NCBI RefSeq assembly: GCF_000719705.1
Contig: NZ_JOHO01000049.1
Span: forward strand, 1-48,574
Length of the DNA stretch: 48,574 nucleotides
Source: Streptomyces sp. NRRL S-350
GTDB lineage: Bacteria; Actinomycetota; Actinomycetes; Streptomycetales; Streptomycetaceae
Reading direction: 5' to 3'
This document shows, piece after piece, positions 39,771 to 48,517 of this stretch (positions are counted from its first letter, which is position 1; every line of letters begins with the position of its first letter). The notes beneath the pieces were generated by a model. The model worked only from the letters and a program-made list of their open reading frames with translations, was not told the origin of the DNA and searched no databases. Position numbers and translations under genes: made by a program.

Positions 39771-41278
39771 CGACCGTTCCGCCCCCGCCCCTGGCCCCGC
39801 CCCGCACACCCGGCCGGCGGCACCGCCTCGTGCACTGGCTCCGCTCCCGCTCCCTGCGCAGCCGCCTCACCTTCCTGAGCGCGGCGGCGGTGGCGGTGGC
39901 CATCGCGCTGTCGGCACTGGCGTGCTGGTTCATCGTGGAGAAGCAGCTCTACAACCAGGTCCGGACCGACCTGCTCAGCGCCGAGCCGGAGCCGCTGCGA
40001 GGCGGGAACCCGCCCTGCGGCGACACCCCGCAGGAGGCGCTCGCCATCTCGCTGGCCACCCCCCGGAGCAGCCGCCCCCCGGCGGACCTGGGCAACCCGC
40101 CGCTGCGGGACACCCAGAACGTCTCCTCCGACCTGTCCCACGTCTGCCTGCCGCTCGGCTCGAAGCGGGCGATCGTCATCCAGCAGAGCGACGCCAAGGT
40201 CCTCGGCCTCAAGAAGGGCCAGTCCGTCGTCCGCGAGGGGCAGTACACGGACGGCTCGCCCGCCATGGTCCGCCTGGCCTGGTACCCGAACGCGACCATC
40301 GGCTACCCGCCGGTCCTGGTCATGGTCGCCGCGCCGACCCAGCCCGTCGAGGACTCCCTCCAGGGCCTCGCCATCCTCCTCGGCTCCGTCTCCGTCGGCG
40401 GCATCCTGCTCGCCGCCGCCGCCGGCCGCCTGGTCGCCCGTTCCGCCCTCAAGCCGGTCGACCGACTCACCGACGCCGTCGAGCACATCGCCCGGACGGA
40501 GGAGGTCGGCACCACGATCCCCGTCCACGGTCACGACGAGATCGCCCGCCTCTCCACCTCCTTCAACTCCATGAGCACCGCCCTCGCCAACTCCCGCGAG
40601 CGGCAGACCCGGCTGATCGCCGACGCCGGCCACGAGCTCCGGACGCCCCTCACGTCCCTGCGCACCAACGTCGACCTGCTCATCCGCAGCAACGACACCG
40701 GACGCCCGCTGCCCCCGGCCACCAAGACCAAGCTGCTCGGCAACATGAAGGCGCAGATGCAGGAGCTCACCGTCCTGATCGGCGACCTGCTCCAGCTCTC
40801 CCGCCCCGACACCCCGAAGAGCGGCCCGGCCCTCACCGTCGTCGCCCTGCACGAGATCGCCGGGCGGGCCGTCGAACGGGCGAAGCTGCGCGGCCCCGGG
40901 CTGGTCTTCGAGACGGCCGTCGAGCCGTGGTACGTGCACGGCGACGCGGCCGGGCTGGAGCGGGCGGTGATCAACCTGCTGGACAACGCGGTCAAGTACA
41001 GCCCGCCCGGCGGCACCATCGACATCCGGCTCCGGCAGGGCGTGCTGACGGTCCGCGACCACGGCCCGGGCATCCCGCCCGAGGAACTCCCGTACGTCTT
41101 CGACCGGTTCTGGCGCTCGCCGTCCTCGCGGCAGCTGCCCGGCTCGGGCCTCGGACTCTCGATCGTCGCGCAGAGCGTGCGGGAGGCCGGCGGCGAGGTC
41201 ACGCTCGGCCCGGCCGCGGACGGCGGTCCCGGCGCGCTGGCCGCGGTCCGGCTGCCCGGCGGCCCCGCCCCCGAGTAG
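39767..41278 (+). CDS. sensor histidine kinase (MprB-like)
   Basis: A 503-residue membrane kinase: TM1 (about 38-60), an extracytoplasmic sensor region (about 61-190), TM2 (about 198-222), a HAMP domain ([17 protein letters not shown]), the dimerisation helix with phosphoacceptor H289 ([16 protein letters not shown]) and the ATPase with N box ([15 protein letters not shown]), G1 box (VRDHGPGIP) and G2 box (GSGLGLSIV). The sensor region has two Cys (CGDTPQ, HVCLPLG) that could form a disulfide. The GTG start overlaps the regulator stop by four bases. The signal is unknown; the linked protease suggests envelope stress. It is convergent with the 5'-nucleotidase gene. Confidence 0.93.
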   Translation: MTTVPPPPLAPPRTPGRRHRLVHWLRSRSLRSRLTFLSAAAVAVAIALSALACWFIVEKQLYNQVRTDLLSAEPEPLRGGNPPCGDTPQEALAISLATPRSSRPPADLGNPPLRDTQNVSSDLSHVCLPLGSKRAIVIQQSDAKVLGLKKGQSVVREGQYTDGSPAMVRLAWYPNATIGYPPVLVMVAAPTQPVEDSLQGLAILLGSVSVGGILLAAAAGRLVARSALKPVDRLTDAVEHIARTEEVGTTIPVHGHDEIARLSTSFNSMSTALANSRERQTRLIADAGHELRTPLTSLRTNVDLLIRSNDTGRPLPPATKTKLLGNMKAQMQELTVLIGDLLQLSRPDTPKSGPALTVVALHEIAGRAVERAKLRGPGLVFETAVEPWYVHGDAAGLERAVINLLDNAVKYSPPGGTIDIRLRQGVLTVRDHGPGIPPEELPYVFDRFWRSPSSRQLPGSGLGLSIVAQSVREAGGEVTLGPAADGGPGALAAVRLPGGPAPE

Positions 41279-41346
41279 CGGCCCCCGGCCGGCGGCCCCG
41301 ACCAGCGGCCCCGGCCGGCGTGCGGGAGCGGCGGGGCGGAAAAGCG

Positions 41347-41383
41347 GACGGGCGGGGCGCCCCGACAGCGCCCCGCCCGTCCC
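41347..41383. terminator. 14-bp perfect terminator hairpin
   Basis: GGACGGGCGGGGCG (41347-41360) pairs with CGCCCCGCCCGTCC (41370-41383) between the convergent kinase and 5'-nucleotidase genes. Just before it, GCGGCCCC(C)GGCCGG-type short repeats run from 41279 to 41320. Confidence 0.85.
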
Positions 41384-41413
41384 CGGGGCCTCACGGCCCC
41401 GACCGGCTCACGG

Positions 41414-43213
41414 TCAGTCGATGTCGCTGCCCGGGCCGATGACCTTGATGCGGTCCTGCGCCGGGGCCTGCAGCGGCGCGCTCGCCGAGCTGTGGGCACC
41501 CAGGTAGGCGGTGAAGACGTCCAGGTCGGAGGCGCCGACGAGCTTGTCGGTGCCCGCCGCGAAGGCCGGGAAGCCGTCGCCGCCGCCGGCCAGGAACTCG
41601 TTGGCCGCGACGCGGTAGGTGGCGGCCGGGTCGACCGGCGCACCGTTCAGCCGGATCGAGTCGACCAGCACCCGGTCCGCGCCGGTCTTGCGCATGTCGA
41701 GGGTGTAGTGCAGGTTCGCCGACGCCTGGAGGATCTTCGGCGCGGCGTCGTTGGATCCGCTGACCTGCTGCTGGAGCAGTTGGACCAGCTGGGCGCCGGT
41801 CAGCGTCTTGACCTGCATCATGTTGGTGAACGGCTGGACGGTGAACGCCTCGCCGTAGGTCACCACGCCGTCGCCCTCGCCGCCCGAGGCCTTGTAGACC
41901 AGGTCGGAGCGGATGCCGCCCGGGTTCATGAAGGCGACCTGCGCCCCGCCCTTGTCGGCCGGGGAGAGCCCCGCCAGCTGTGCGTCGGCGATCACGTCGC
42001 CGAGCGGCTTCTCGAGGTCGCTGCTGCCGCGGCCGTTGATGTCCGAACCGATGTAGCCGATCGCGCCGTTGGCGATCGGGGCGGCCAGCTTGGAGTAGTG
42101 GTCGACCAGCGCCGTCATGTCGGGCGCCTTCTCGACCGTGCGCCGCACCACGTGGTTCTCGGCCTTGACCGAGGGTCGGACGATCTCGCCGGTGGTCTTG
42201 TCCAGCTTCATGTCGATCTCGGTGAAGAGCCGGCCGAAGGAGGCGGCGCTGGTCACCGAGCGGGGCACGCCGTTGGGGTCGGGGATGCTGCACGCGTACG
42301 CGTTGTGGGTGTGACCGGTGACGATGGCGCCGACCGCCGGGTCGATCTTCTTCGCGATGTCGACGATCGGGCCGGAGATGCCCTGGCCGGCCGCACCGCA
42401 GTCGTAGTTGTAGACGCTGCTGGCCGGGTACCCGCCCTCGTGGACCAGCGCGACGATCGAGTTGACACCCTTGGCCTTGAGCTCGGCCGCGTACTTGTTG
42501 ATCGTGGTGACCTCGTTGGCGAACTTCAGGCCCTTGACGCCCTCGGCGGTCACGATGTTCGGCGTGCCCTCCAGGGTGACGCCGATGAAGCCGATCTTCA
42601 CGCCCTGGGACTTGGTCACCCAGTACGGCGGCAGCAGCGGCTTGCCGGACTTCTCGTCGGTGACGTTCGCCGACAGGTAGTTGAAGTTGGCGCCCTTGAA
42701 GGTCCGGCCCGGCTCGTAGCAGCCGTCCGTCGGGTGGCAGCCGCCCTCCTGCATCCGCAGCAGCTCCTGCGCGCCCTCGTCGAACTCGTGGTTGCCCACG
42801 GAGGTGACGTCCAGGCCGAGCTTGTCCATCGCCTCGATGGTCGGCTCATCGTGGAACAGCGCCGAGGTCAGCGGGCTGGCGCCGATGATGTCGCCGGCCG
42901 CGACGGTGATCGAGTCGTCGGCCGGGATCCGGGCCTTGCGCAGCTCGGTGGCCAGGTACTCGATGCCGCCGGCCGGGGTGGCCACCTCCTTGCCGGTGGC
43001 CGGGTCGATCTCCTTGATCGTGCCGGACGAGCCGGCCGGGGGCTCCAGGTTGCCGTGGAAGTCGTTGATCGCCAGCAGCTGGAGGTTGACGGTCTTGTGA
43101 CGCTTGGCGTTGGCGTCGGCGGCCTGGGCGGCCGTCGGCACGGCCACCGTGCCGAGCAGACCTGCGGCGGCGACGACGGCGAGCGCCGTCCGTCGTGATC
43201 TGACGGTGAGCAT
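41414..43213 (-). CDS. ushA: secreted 5'-nucleotidase/2',3'-cyclic phosphodiesterase (UshA-like)
   Basis: A 599-residue exported metallophosphoesterase that dephosphorylates nucleotides outside the cell for phosphate and nucleoside scavenging. The signal peptide covers residues 1-32 (twin Arg, hydrophobic core, AQAADA cleavage region). The N-terminal dimetal domain has LLAINDFHGNLEP, AAGDIIGASPLTS, SVGNHEFDEGAQELL, ALVHEGGY and IVTGHTHNAYAC; the C-terminal nucleotide-binding domain has GDVIADAQ, FMNPGGIRSDLVY, YGEAFTVQPF and ANEFLAGGGDGF. A sigma-70-like promoter lies about 75-100 bases upstream. Homologues are phosphate-controlled in Streptomyces, but I could not see a clear PHO box. Confidence 0.94.
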   Translation of the reverse strand: MLTVRSRRTALAVVAAAGLLGTVAVPTAAQAADANAKRHKTVNLQLLAINDFHGNLEPPAGSSGTIKEIDPATGKEVATPAGGIEYLATELRKARIPADDSITVAAGDIIGASPLTSALFHDEPTIEAMDKLGLDVTSVGNHEFDEGAQELLRMQEGGCHPTDGCYEPGRTFKGANFNYLSANVTDEKSGKPLLPPYWVTKSQGVKIGFIGVTLEGTPNIVTAEGVKGLKFANEVTTINKYAAELKAKGVNSIVALVHEGGYPASSVYNYDCGAAGQGISGPIVDIAKKIDPAVGAIVTGHTHNAYACSIPDPNGVPRSVTSAASFGRLFTEIDMKLDKTTGEIVRPSVKAENHVVRRTVEKAPDMTALVDHYSKLAAPIANGAIGYIGSDINGRGSSDLEKPLGDVIADAQLAGLSPADKGGAQVAFMNPGGIRSDLVYKASGGEGDGVVTYGEAFTVQPFTNMMQVKTLTGAQLVQLLQQQVSGSNDAAPKILQASANLHYTLDMRKTGADRVLVDSIRLNGAPVDPAATYRVAANEFLAGGGDGFPAFAAGTDKLVGASDLDVFTAYLGAHSSASAPLQAPAQDRIKVIGPGSDID

Positions 43214-43286
43214 GAGGGGTCCCCTGCACCTCGGAGGGCACCGGCTGCGGACAGCATCGGCGTTCGGGCATGTGTTGCGCCTGTGC

Positions 43287-43315
43287 AGCCTAGGGTCAAC
43301 GCGCGTAGCTGTCAG
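43287..43315 (-). promoter_or_regulatory. sigma-70-type promoter of the 5'-nucleotidase gene
   Basis: CTGACA (43315-43310), a 17-base spacer and TAGGCT (43292-43287) match the HrdB-type consensus well. The predicted start near 43280 gives a leader of about 65 bases. Confidence 0.6.
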
Positions 43316-43368
43316 GACGTCCAACGTAACGAGAGGATTACCGCCTGACGAACCATCGCCGCCCGCGG

Positions 43369-43389
43369 GGTCCGCAAGCTGCGCGGACC
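43369..43389. terminator. hairpin at the end of the conjugation-like operon
   Basis: GGTCCGC (43369-43375) pairs with GCGGACC (43383-43389), six bases beyond the stop of the VirB4-like ATPase gene on the minus strand. Confidence 0.5.
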
Positions 43390-43394
43390 GGCCC

Positions 43395-44744
43395 TCAGAC
43401 CCCCGGCTCGGCGGCCAACTGCCTCTCCGCCCGCACCCGTTCGGCCACCGCGTCCTCGGTCATCGCACGGTCGGTGTACACCAGCGGCCGCTCGGCCTCG
43501 GTGATGATGTGCTTGACCACCTGCACGTTGCCGTTGACGTCCCACACCGCGATGCCCGGCGACAGCGTGGGAATGATCTCCACCGCCCAGCGCGGCAGGC
43601 CCAGCACCCGGCCGGTGGCCCGCGCCTCCTCCGCCTTCTGCATGTAGATCGTCCGGGTGGAGGCCATCTTCAGGATCGCCGACGCCTCCTTGGCCGCCGC
43701 ACCGTCCACCACGTCCGACAGGTGGTGCACCACCGCGACGAAGGACAGGCCCAGTCGGCGGCCGAACTTCAGCAACCGCTGGAACAACTGCGCGACGAAC
43801 GGGCTGTTGATGATGTGCCAGGCCTCCTCGACCAGGAAGATGCGCTTCTTCCGGTCCGGCCGGATCCAGGTGTGCTCCAGCCACACCCCGACGATCGCCA
43901 TCAGGATCGGCATCGCGATCGAGTTGCGGTCGATGTGCGAGAGGTCGAAGACGATCAGCGGTGCGTCCAGGTCGATGCCGTCGGTCGTCGACCCGTCGAA
44001 CATGCCCCGCAGGTCACCGTCGACCAGCCGGTCCAACACCAGGGCCACGTCCAGACCCCAGGACTGCACCTCGTCCACCGCGACGCCCAGGGACTCCACC
44101 GAGGACAGCTCGGGGCTGCGCAGCGTGTCGATGATGTCGTCCAGCACCGGCTGGCGGTCCTTCACCGTCGCCACCACGTGGGCGTGCGCCGCCTTCAGCG
44201 CGAAGCCCGCCCGCTCCTCCAGCCCGCGCCCCATCGCCACCTCGACGATGGTGCGCAGCAGCGACAGCTGGCCGGTCTGGGTGATCGCCGGGTCCAGCGG
44301 GTTGAGCTTCACCCCGCCGTCCCGGGCCGCCATCGGATCCAGCCGGATCGACTTTATGCCCAGCGCGTTGGCGATCAGGTTCCACTCCCCGACGCCGTCC
44401 TCGCCCTGCGCGTCGAGCACCACGACCTGACGGTCCCGGAACCTCAACTGCCGCAGCACGTACGTCTTCTCCAGCGCCGACTTGCCGTTGCCGGACTCAC
44501 CGAGCACCAGCCAGTGCGGGGCCGGCAGCTGCTGCCCGTACAGCTGGAAGGGGTCGTAGACGTACCCCTTGCCGCTGTACACCTCGCGGCCGATGATCAC
44601 GCCCGAGTCGCCCAGCCCCGGCGCCGCGGTCGGCAGGTAGACCGCCTGCGCCTGGCCGGTGGAGGTGCGCACCGGCAGGCGGGTGGTCTCCACCTTGCCG
44701 AACATCAGGCTGGTGAAGGCCTCGGTGAGGTTGCCGAGCGCCAT
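43395..44744 (-). CDS. VirB4/TraC-like ATPase of a type IV secretion-like system
   Basis: A 449-residue P-loop ATPase. Walker A GESGNGKS is at 82-89, Walker B IFLVEEA at 302-308, and the LEHTWIRPDRKKRIFLVEEAWH context plus the later FVAVVHHLSDVV and TRTIYMQKAEE are typical of the C-terminal half of VirB4/TraC coupling ATPases. The usual long N-terminal VirB4 domain is missing here and seems to be carried by the next protein upstream. It is predicted to sit at the inner face of the membrane and power substrate or pilus handling. AGGAGG lies six bases before the ATG. It is last in a four-gene operon. Confidence 0.85.
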   Translation of the reverse strand: MALGNLTEAFTSLMFGKVETTRLPVRTSTGQAQAVYLPTAAPGLGDSGVIIGREVYSGKGYVYDPFQLYGQQLPAPHWLVLGESGNGKSALEKTYVLRQLRFRDRQVVVLDAQGEDGVGEWNLIANALGIKSIRLDPMAARDGGVKLNPLDPAITQTGQLSLLRTIVEVAMGRGLEERAGFALKAAHAHVVATVKDRQPVLDDIIDTLRSPELSSVESLGVAVDEVQSWGLDVALVLDRLVDGDLRGMFDGSTTDGIDLDAPLIVFDLSHIDRNSIAMPILMAIVGVWLEHTWIRPDRKKRIFLVEEAWHIINSPFVAQLFQRLLKFGRRLGLSFVAVVHHLSDVVDGAAAKEASAILKMASTRTIYMQKAEEARATGRVLGLPRWAVEIIPTLSPGIAVWDVNGNVQVVKHIITEAERPLVYTDRAMTEDAVAERVRAERQLAAEPGV

Positions 44745-44765
44745 GGGCGGCCTCCTGACGGGTCA

Positions 44766-44826
44766 GCGGGTGGTCTGGCGGGACGATCGGGTGGTCCGGG
44801 GAACGAGCGGGTGGTCCGGGGACGGA
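44766..44826. repeat. three imperfect 20-bp tandem repeats in the operon
   Basis: Units around a CGGGTGGTCCGGGG core (44766-44786, 44787-44806, 44807-44826) fill most of the only sizeable spacer of the conjugation-like operon, just before the ATPase ribosome-binding site. Confidence 0.6.
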
Positions 44827-44831
44827 CCCGC

Positions 44832-46421
44832 TCAGCGGCGGATGCCGGTGGCGAACGGAAGGGTGTTGACGAAGGCCCGGTGGTGCTCGCGGTCGCACCA
44901 CTCCAGCTTGAGGTAGCTCTTGCCGGCCGAGGCCCGGATGGTCCGCTTGTCCCGGGCCAGTGCGTCGGGATTGCGCGCGGAGACCGTGATGTACCCGACC
45001 AGGTTCACTCCCGCCGCGCCGGAGGCCAGGTCGTCACCGCGCTGGTCCACCCGGCCGGTGTGGGCCAGGTCGCGCGGGTCGACCGTGCGGTTCATCTTGG
45101 CCGCGCGGCTCGCCTCGGCCTCGTCGTTGGTCTTCTCCGTCAGCATCCGCTCGATCGCGACGTCGGTGGGCTCCAGGTCCATCGTCACCGCGACCGTCCG
45201 GATCACGTCCGGGGTGTGCACCAGCAGCGGCGCCAGGAAGTTGACGCCCACCGGGGTGAGCGGCCACTCCTTGATCCACGCGGTGGCGTGGCACCACGGC
45301 TCCCGGGTAGCCGACTCGCGCGTCTTCGCCCGCAGGTACTGCGGGTGGGTCGCGTCCAGCTCGGCCGGCCACGCGTTGCGCCGGGACATCGCCTGGATGT
45401 GGTCGATCGGGTGGTCCGGGTCGTACATCGAGTGCAGCAGCGAGGAGAGCCGGGCCTGGCCCAGCGGCTGGCGCACCCGGATGTCCGCCTCCGCCAGCCG
45501 GGCACAGATGTCGGTCAGCTCGCGCGCCATCACGGCCGCCAGCCCCTCGTCGTCCCGCGCCCCCCGGTCGCCGGCACGCTTCCCGTCGGCACTGCGGCCC
45601 ATCGCGTGAGCCTCGGCGGCCAGGTCACGGGTGTAGTGCATGCAGGCCACCAGGTACGCCCGGTGCTGCTCCGAGGACGTCGACACCATCGACTGCAACT
45701 GGTCGTACGAGTCCTGCAACCAGCGCGGCGCATCGTGGTTGCCCCGGCGCTCCACGTCCTTGGCGTGCGCGTCCGGGTCGGCCGGCAGGGTGCGGGCCAG
45801 GATCTGCAGCCGGGTCACGAAGCCGTCCCCGTTCGCGACGTGCTTCAACAGCGTCCCGAAGCGGTCGACCAGCGCCTCCTGGTCCTCCGAGTCGCGCAGC
45901 CCGACGCCCGGGCCCTCGATCTCGATCGCGGCCGTCACCGTCCGCCGCTCCAGGTGCATCAGCACCCCGACCTCGTCCGGCCCGAACGGCGCCGTCAGCC
46001 AGCGCAGCCGCCCCACCCCCGGCGGCGGCCCGACCTCCACCTCCCGCCCGTCCAGCCGGGTGCCGGCGTCCATCACGTCCGACCGCCACACCGCCCGCCC
46101 GCTGCGGACCGTCCGGCGGTAGGTCCGGTTGATCTCCACCCACTTGTAGAACGTCCGCTTGCGGTACGGCACGTACACCGCCGCGATGGCGAGCAGCGGC
46201 AGCCCGAGCAGACCGCCGATCCGCAGCGGCAGGATCGGCATCAGCAGGCCCCAGAGCATGCCGAGGAACGCCCCGAAGATGATCAGCAGGATCTCGCCGG
46301 ACTCCCGGTTCCGGCCGATCGGCGCGTTCGGGCGGGCCTTGCCGATCAGGTAGGTGCGGCGCTGGTGCACGTACGGCTGGGCGTACTGGGCGCCGTACTG
46401 GCCGAGCGGTTCGCTGCTCAC
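44832..46421 (-). CDS. SCO6880-family membrane protein (VirB3/VirB4 N-terminal-like)
   Basis: A 529-residue protein. Two hydrophobic helices near the N-terminus (about 44-62 and 67-85, ILLIIFGAFLGMLWGLLMP and GLLGLPLLAIAAVYV) resemble the small inner-membrane protein VirB3/PrgI. They are followed by a large soluble domain (about 110-529) that fits the VirB4 N-terminal domain by position. I recognise it as the actinobacterial SCO6880 type found beside conjugation-like genes. No P-loop is present. The GTG start lies 7 bases beyond the VirB6-like gene stop and after a G-rich ribosome-binding site, so translation is coupled. Its function probably depends on the ATPase encoded next. Confidence 0.75.
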   Translation of the reverse strand: MSSEPLGQYGAQYAQPYVHQRRTYLIGKARPNAPIGRNRESGEILLIIFGAFLGMLWGLLMPILPLRIGGLLGLPLLAIAAVYVPYRKRTFYKWVEINRTYRRTVRSGRAVWRSDVMDAGTRLDGREVEVGPPPGVGRLRWLTAPFGPDEVGVLMHLERRTVTAAIEIEGPGVGLRDSEDQEALVDRFGTLLKHVANGDGFVTRLQILARTLPADPDAHAKDVERRGNHDAPRWLQDSYDQLQSMVSTSSEQHRAYLVACMHYTRDLAAEAHAMGRSADGKRAGDRGARDDEGLAAVMARELTDICARLAEADIRVRQPLGQARLSSLLHSMYDPDHPIDHIQAMSRRNAWPAELDATHPQYLRAKTRESATREPWCHATAWIKEWPLTPVGVNFLAPLLVHTPDVIRTVAVTMDLEPTDVAIERMLTEKTNDEAEASRAAKMNRTVDPRDLAHTGRVDQRGDDLASGAAGVNLVGYITVSARNPDALARDKRTIRASAGKSYLKLEWCDREHHRAFVNTLPFATGIRR

Positions 46422-46428
46422 TTACCCG

Positions 46429-47715
46429 TCACCCCCCCTTCGCTGGATTGCTGTCGCGGATCGGAACCGGAGTGGCCTGCGGCGGCCCGGCCTGCGGCGG
46501 CGGAGCCGGCGTCCGGCCGGCGTGCGCGGCGATGCCCGGCGCGACCGAACCGCCGCCCGCGCCCCCGCCGCCACCGCCCGCACCGGCCGACCCGCGGTCG
46601 CCGTGCGTGCTGATGCCCTGCTTCATCAGGTTCGCGGTGCCGTTGATCATCGCCGAACCCGCCTGCACCGCGCTGGCCCGGGCCTGGCGCATGTTCAGGA
46701 TCTCGTCGCCGAAGCCCGGCACGAAGCGGTAGATCGCGGCACTCGCGAAGATCGACAGGAACAGGATCGCCAGCCCCGACAGGACACGGGCGAAGTCGTC
46801 GCTCGCCCCCGCCCCGGTCGCCACCGCACCCGCCAGGCCCAGGATGATCACGATGATCGGCTTCGCCAGGTCCACCGCCAGCATCACCCCCGCCCACCGG
46901 CGCACGTGCTTCCACAACTGCTTGTCCACCAGGCCCGCGTACACCGCCGTGCCCAGCAGCGCGCCCACGTACAGCATCGCCGCCCGGATCAACAGCTCGA
47001 TCCACAGCACCGCCGCCGCCAGCACCGCGACCAGCGACACCAGGACCAGGATCAGCGGGCCGCCGCCGACGTTCCCCTTCTCCAAGGTGTCGGCGAACCC
47101 GCCGAGGTACGACCCGGTGTCCGTCTTCGTCCCGACCGCGACCGCCTTGGTCAGCCCGTCCGTCACGCTCACCACGGTGTACAGGATCAGCGGCGTGAAC
47201 GCGGACGCCACCACCGTCAGCCACAGGAAGCCGATCGCCTCCGAGAACGCCGTCGTCAACGGCGCCCCCCGCACCGCCCGCTTCGTCACCGCCAGCAACC
47301 ACAGCACCAGCGTGATCACCGTCGACACCGCGAACACCACGGCGTACTGCTGCAGGAACGACGCATTGGTGAAGTCCACCTGCGTCGTCCCGTCGATCGC
47401 CCCCGACAGGTTCCGCACCACCCACGCCGCAGCCTGCGCACAACTCTTGGCCAACGACCCGAGCGGATCGGTCACCGTCCCGACGGTGCCGCTCCCGGGG
47501 AGCGAACCACTACCCGGCGGTGCGCAGTAGACGTCGTTACCAGGAAGCGGCACACCGGGACAGCTCGTGTTGGTCGCACCGGTAGTAGGCGTTGGTGAGG
47601 GCTCCGCCAGCGCACGATGTGCCGTCGCCACGACCGAAACGGCGCCGAACAGCGCCAGTCCCATGACGCGGCCGACAGAACGCCGAACAAGGCCCGAGCT
47701 ACCGTCAGCGGGCAT
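46429..47715 (-). CDS. VirB6/TrbL-like polytopic membrane protein
   Basis: A 428-residue protein with a signal-like N-terminus (VMGLALFGAVSVVATAHRALA), a Pro/Thr/Gly-rich stretch, six or more hydrophobic helices between about 120 and 330, and a Gly/Pro-rich cytoplasmic tail. The size, helix number and operon setting match VirB6/TrbL channel proteins of type IV secretion. ATG at 47715 is supported by GGAGG eight bases upstream and by an 11-base overlap with the stop of the preceding gene, indicating coupled translation. Sequence identity to known VirB6 proteins cannot be judged here, so the assignment is by architecture. Confidence 0.72.
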   Translation of the reverse strand: MPADGSSGLVRRSVGRVMGLALFGAVSVVATAHRALAEPSPTPTTGATNTSCPGVPLPGNDVYCAPPGSGSLPGSGTVGTVTDPLGSLAKSCAQAAAWVVRNLSGAIDGTTQVDFTNASFLQQYAVVFAVSTVITLVLWLLAVTKRAVRGAPLTTAFSEAIGFLWLTVVASAFTPLILYTVVSVTDGLTKAVAVGTKTDTGSYLGGFADTLEKGNVGGGPLILVLVSLVAVLAAAVLWIELLIRAAMLYVGALLGTAVYAGLVDKQLWKHVRRWAGVMLAVDLAKPIIVIILGLAGAVATGAGASDDFARVLSGLAILFLSIFASAAIYRFVPGFGDEILNMRQARASAVQAGSAMINGTANLMKQGISTHGDRGSAGAGGGGGGAGGGSVAPGIAAHAGRTPAPPPQAGPPQATPVPIRDSNPAKGG

Positions 47716-48517
47716 AGCGGAAGCCTCCGAACTGCTGGACGGCACCAGTGATCTCCTCGGCGGTCGCGGCCTGCTGGTCCGGCGGAACGGGGGCCGGCCC
47801 AGACACCCGGCTGAAGTCGGTGAGCTTCCAGTCCGTACCTGTCCACCGCAGGCTGAGGGTCAGCGTGAACCACTCCTGGGACACCGGTTTGACCGAGCTC
47901 TCACCAGCGAGCCCGAACAGCCCGGTGCACCAGACCTCGACCTTGACGCCGTCCTCGTTGTAACCGTTGCTCTTGGTCCCGACCGGAATCGTCCGGCTGA
48001 CGAACGTCAGCCCCTTGGGCGGCCGTCCCTGCGCGTCGACTCCGAACCTGGCTGCGGTCTCGGGCGAGAAGCCCTGGTCGAGTCGGGTCTGGAGTCCCGG
48101 GGCCGCGCCGGGGTCGGCGATGGTGGCGACGATGGTGTGTCGGCTGTCGGTGCGGAACATGTCGGCGGAGCCGATCGCGACCGCGTAGTTGGCCGCGGCG
48201 GACTGGGCGCCCTGGTCGGTGTGCGGGTAGCCGGTGGGGATGCCGTTGGCGGTGGTGGTGACGGGTTGGTCGCCGCTGGGGGCGGGGCCTGCGCCGGTGG
48301 GTGCGCCGGGGGTGGCGTGGTCGGCGGAGGTGCCGCTGCCGGGGTCGGGTTTGCCGCGGTTGGCGATGGCGATGGCCACGACGAGCAGGGTGACGACCAC
48401 GAGGATGGTCAGGAGGGTGCGCAGGGGCCGTGACTGGCGCAGGCTCGGCTGGGGCGTGGGCTGTTCGGCGACCGGTAGCCGCGTACGGGTGTGCGGCTGG
48501 TCGTCGGACAACGGCAC
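47705..48517 (-). CDS. VirB8/TcpC-like bitopic membrane protein
   Basis: A 270-residue protein with a short cytoplasmic N-terminus, one membrane helix (about 33-52, LLTILVVVTLLVVAIAIAN), a Thr/Pro/Gly linker and an extracytoplasmic domain of about 180 residues (AAANYAVAIGSADMF, then beta-rich segments ending WKLTDFSRVSGP). This is the plan of VirB8/TcpC-type NTF2-like periplasmic or wall-side assembly factors of type IV secretion systems. The GTG start follows AGGAGGG by five bases. It is the first gene of the operon inside the window; further genes may lie beyond the right edge, as only 57 bases remain. Confidence 0.72.
   Translation of the reverse strand: MPLSDDQPHTRTRLPVAEQPTPQPSLRQSRPLRTLLTILVVVTLLVVAIAIANRGKPDPGSGTSADHATPGAPTGAGPAPSGDQPVTTTANGIPTGYPHTDQGAQSAAANYAVAIGSADMFRTDSRHTIVATIADPGAAPGLQTRLDQGFSPETAARFGVDAQGRPPKGLTFVSRTIPVGTKSNGYNEDGVKVEVWCTGLFGLAGESSVKPVSQEWFTLTLSLRWTGTDWKLTDFSRVSGPAPVPPDQQAATAEEITGAVQQFGGFRYAR

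Noticed and set aside
43214..43394. PHO box upstream of the 5'-nucleotidase gene
   Set aside because: No pair of GTTCACC-like direct repeats could be found, although phosphate control of such genes is known.
43104..46613. 1169-residue plus-strand open frame
   Set aside because: Runs antisense over the 5'-nucleotidase start and the conjugation-like genes and has no domain-like segments.
43395..48517. Integrative conjugative element
   Set aside because: No integrase, relaxase, attachment repeats, FtsK/TraB-type translocase or change in composition is visible. The genes adjoin housekeeping genes without a boundary.
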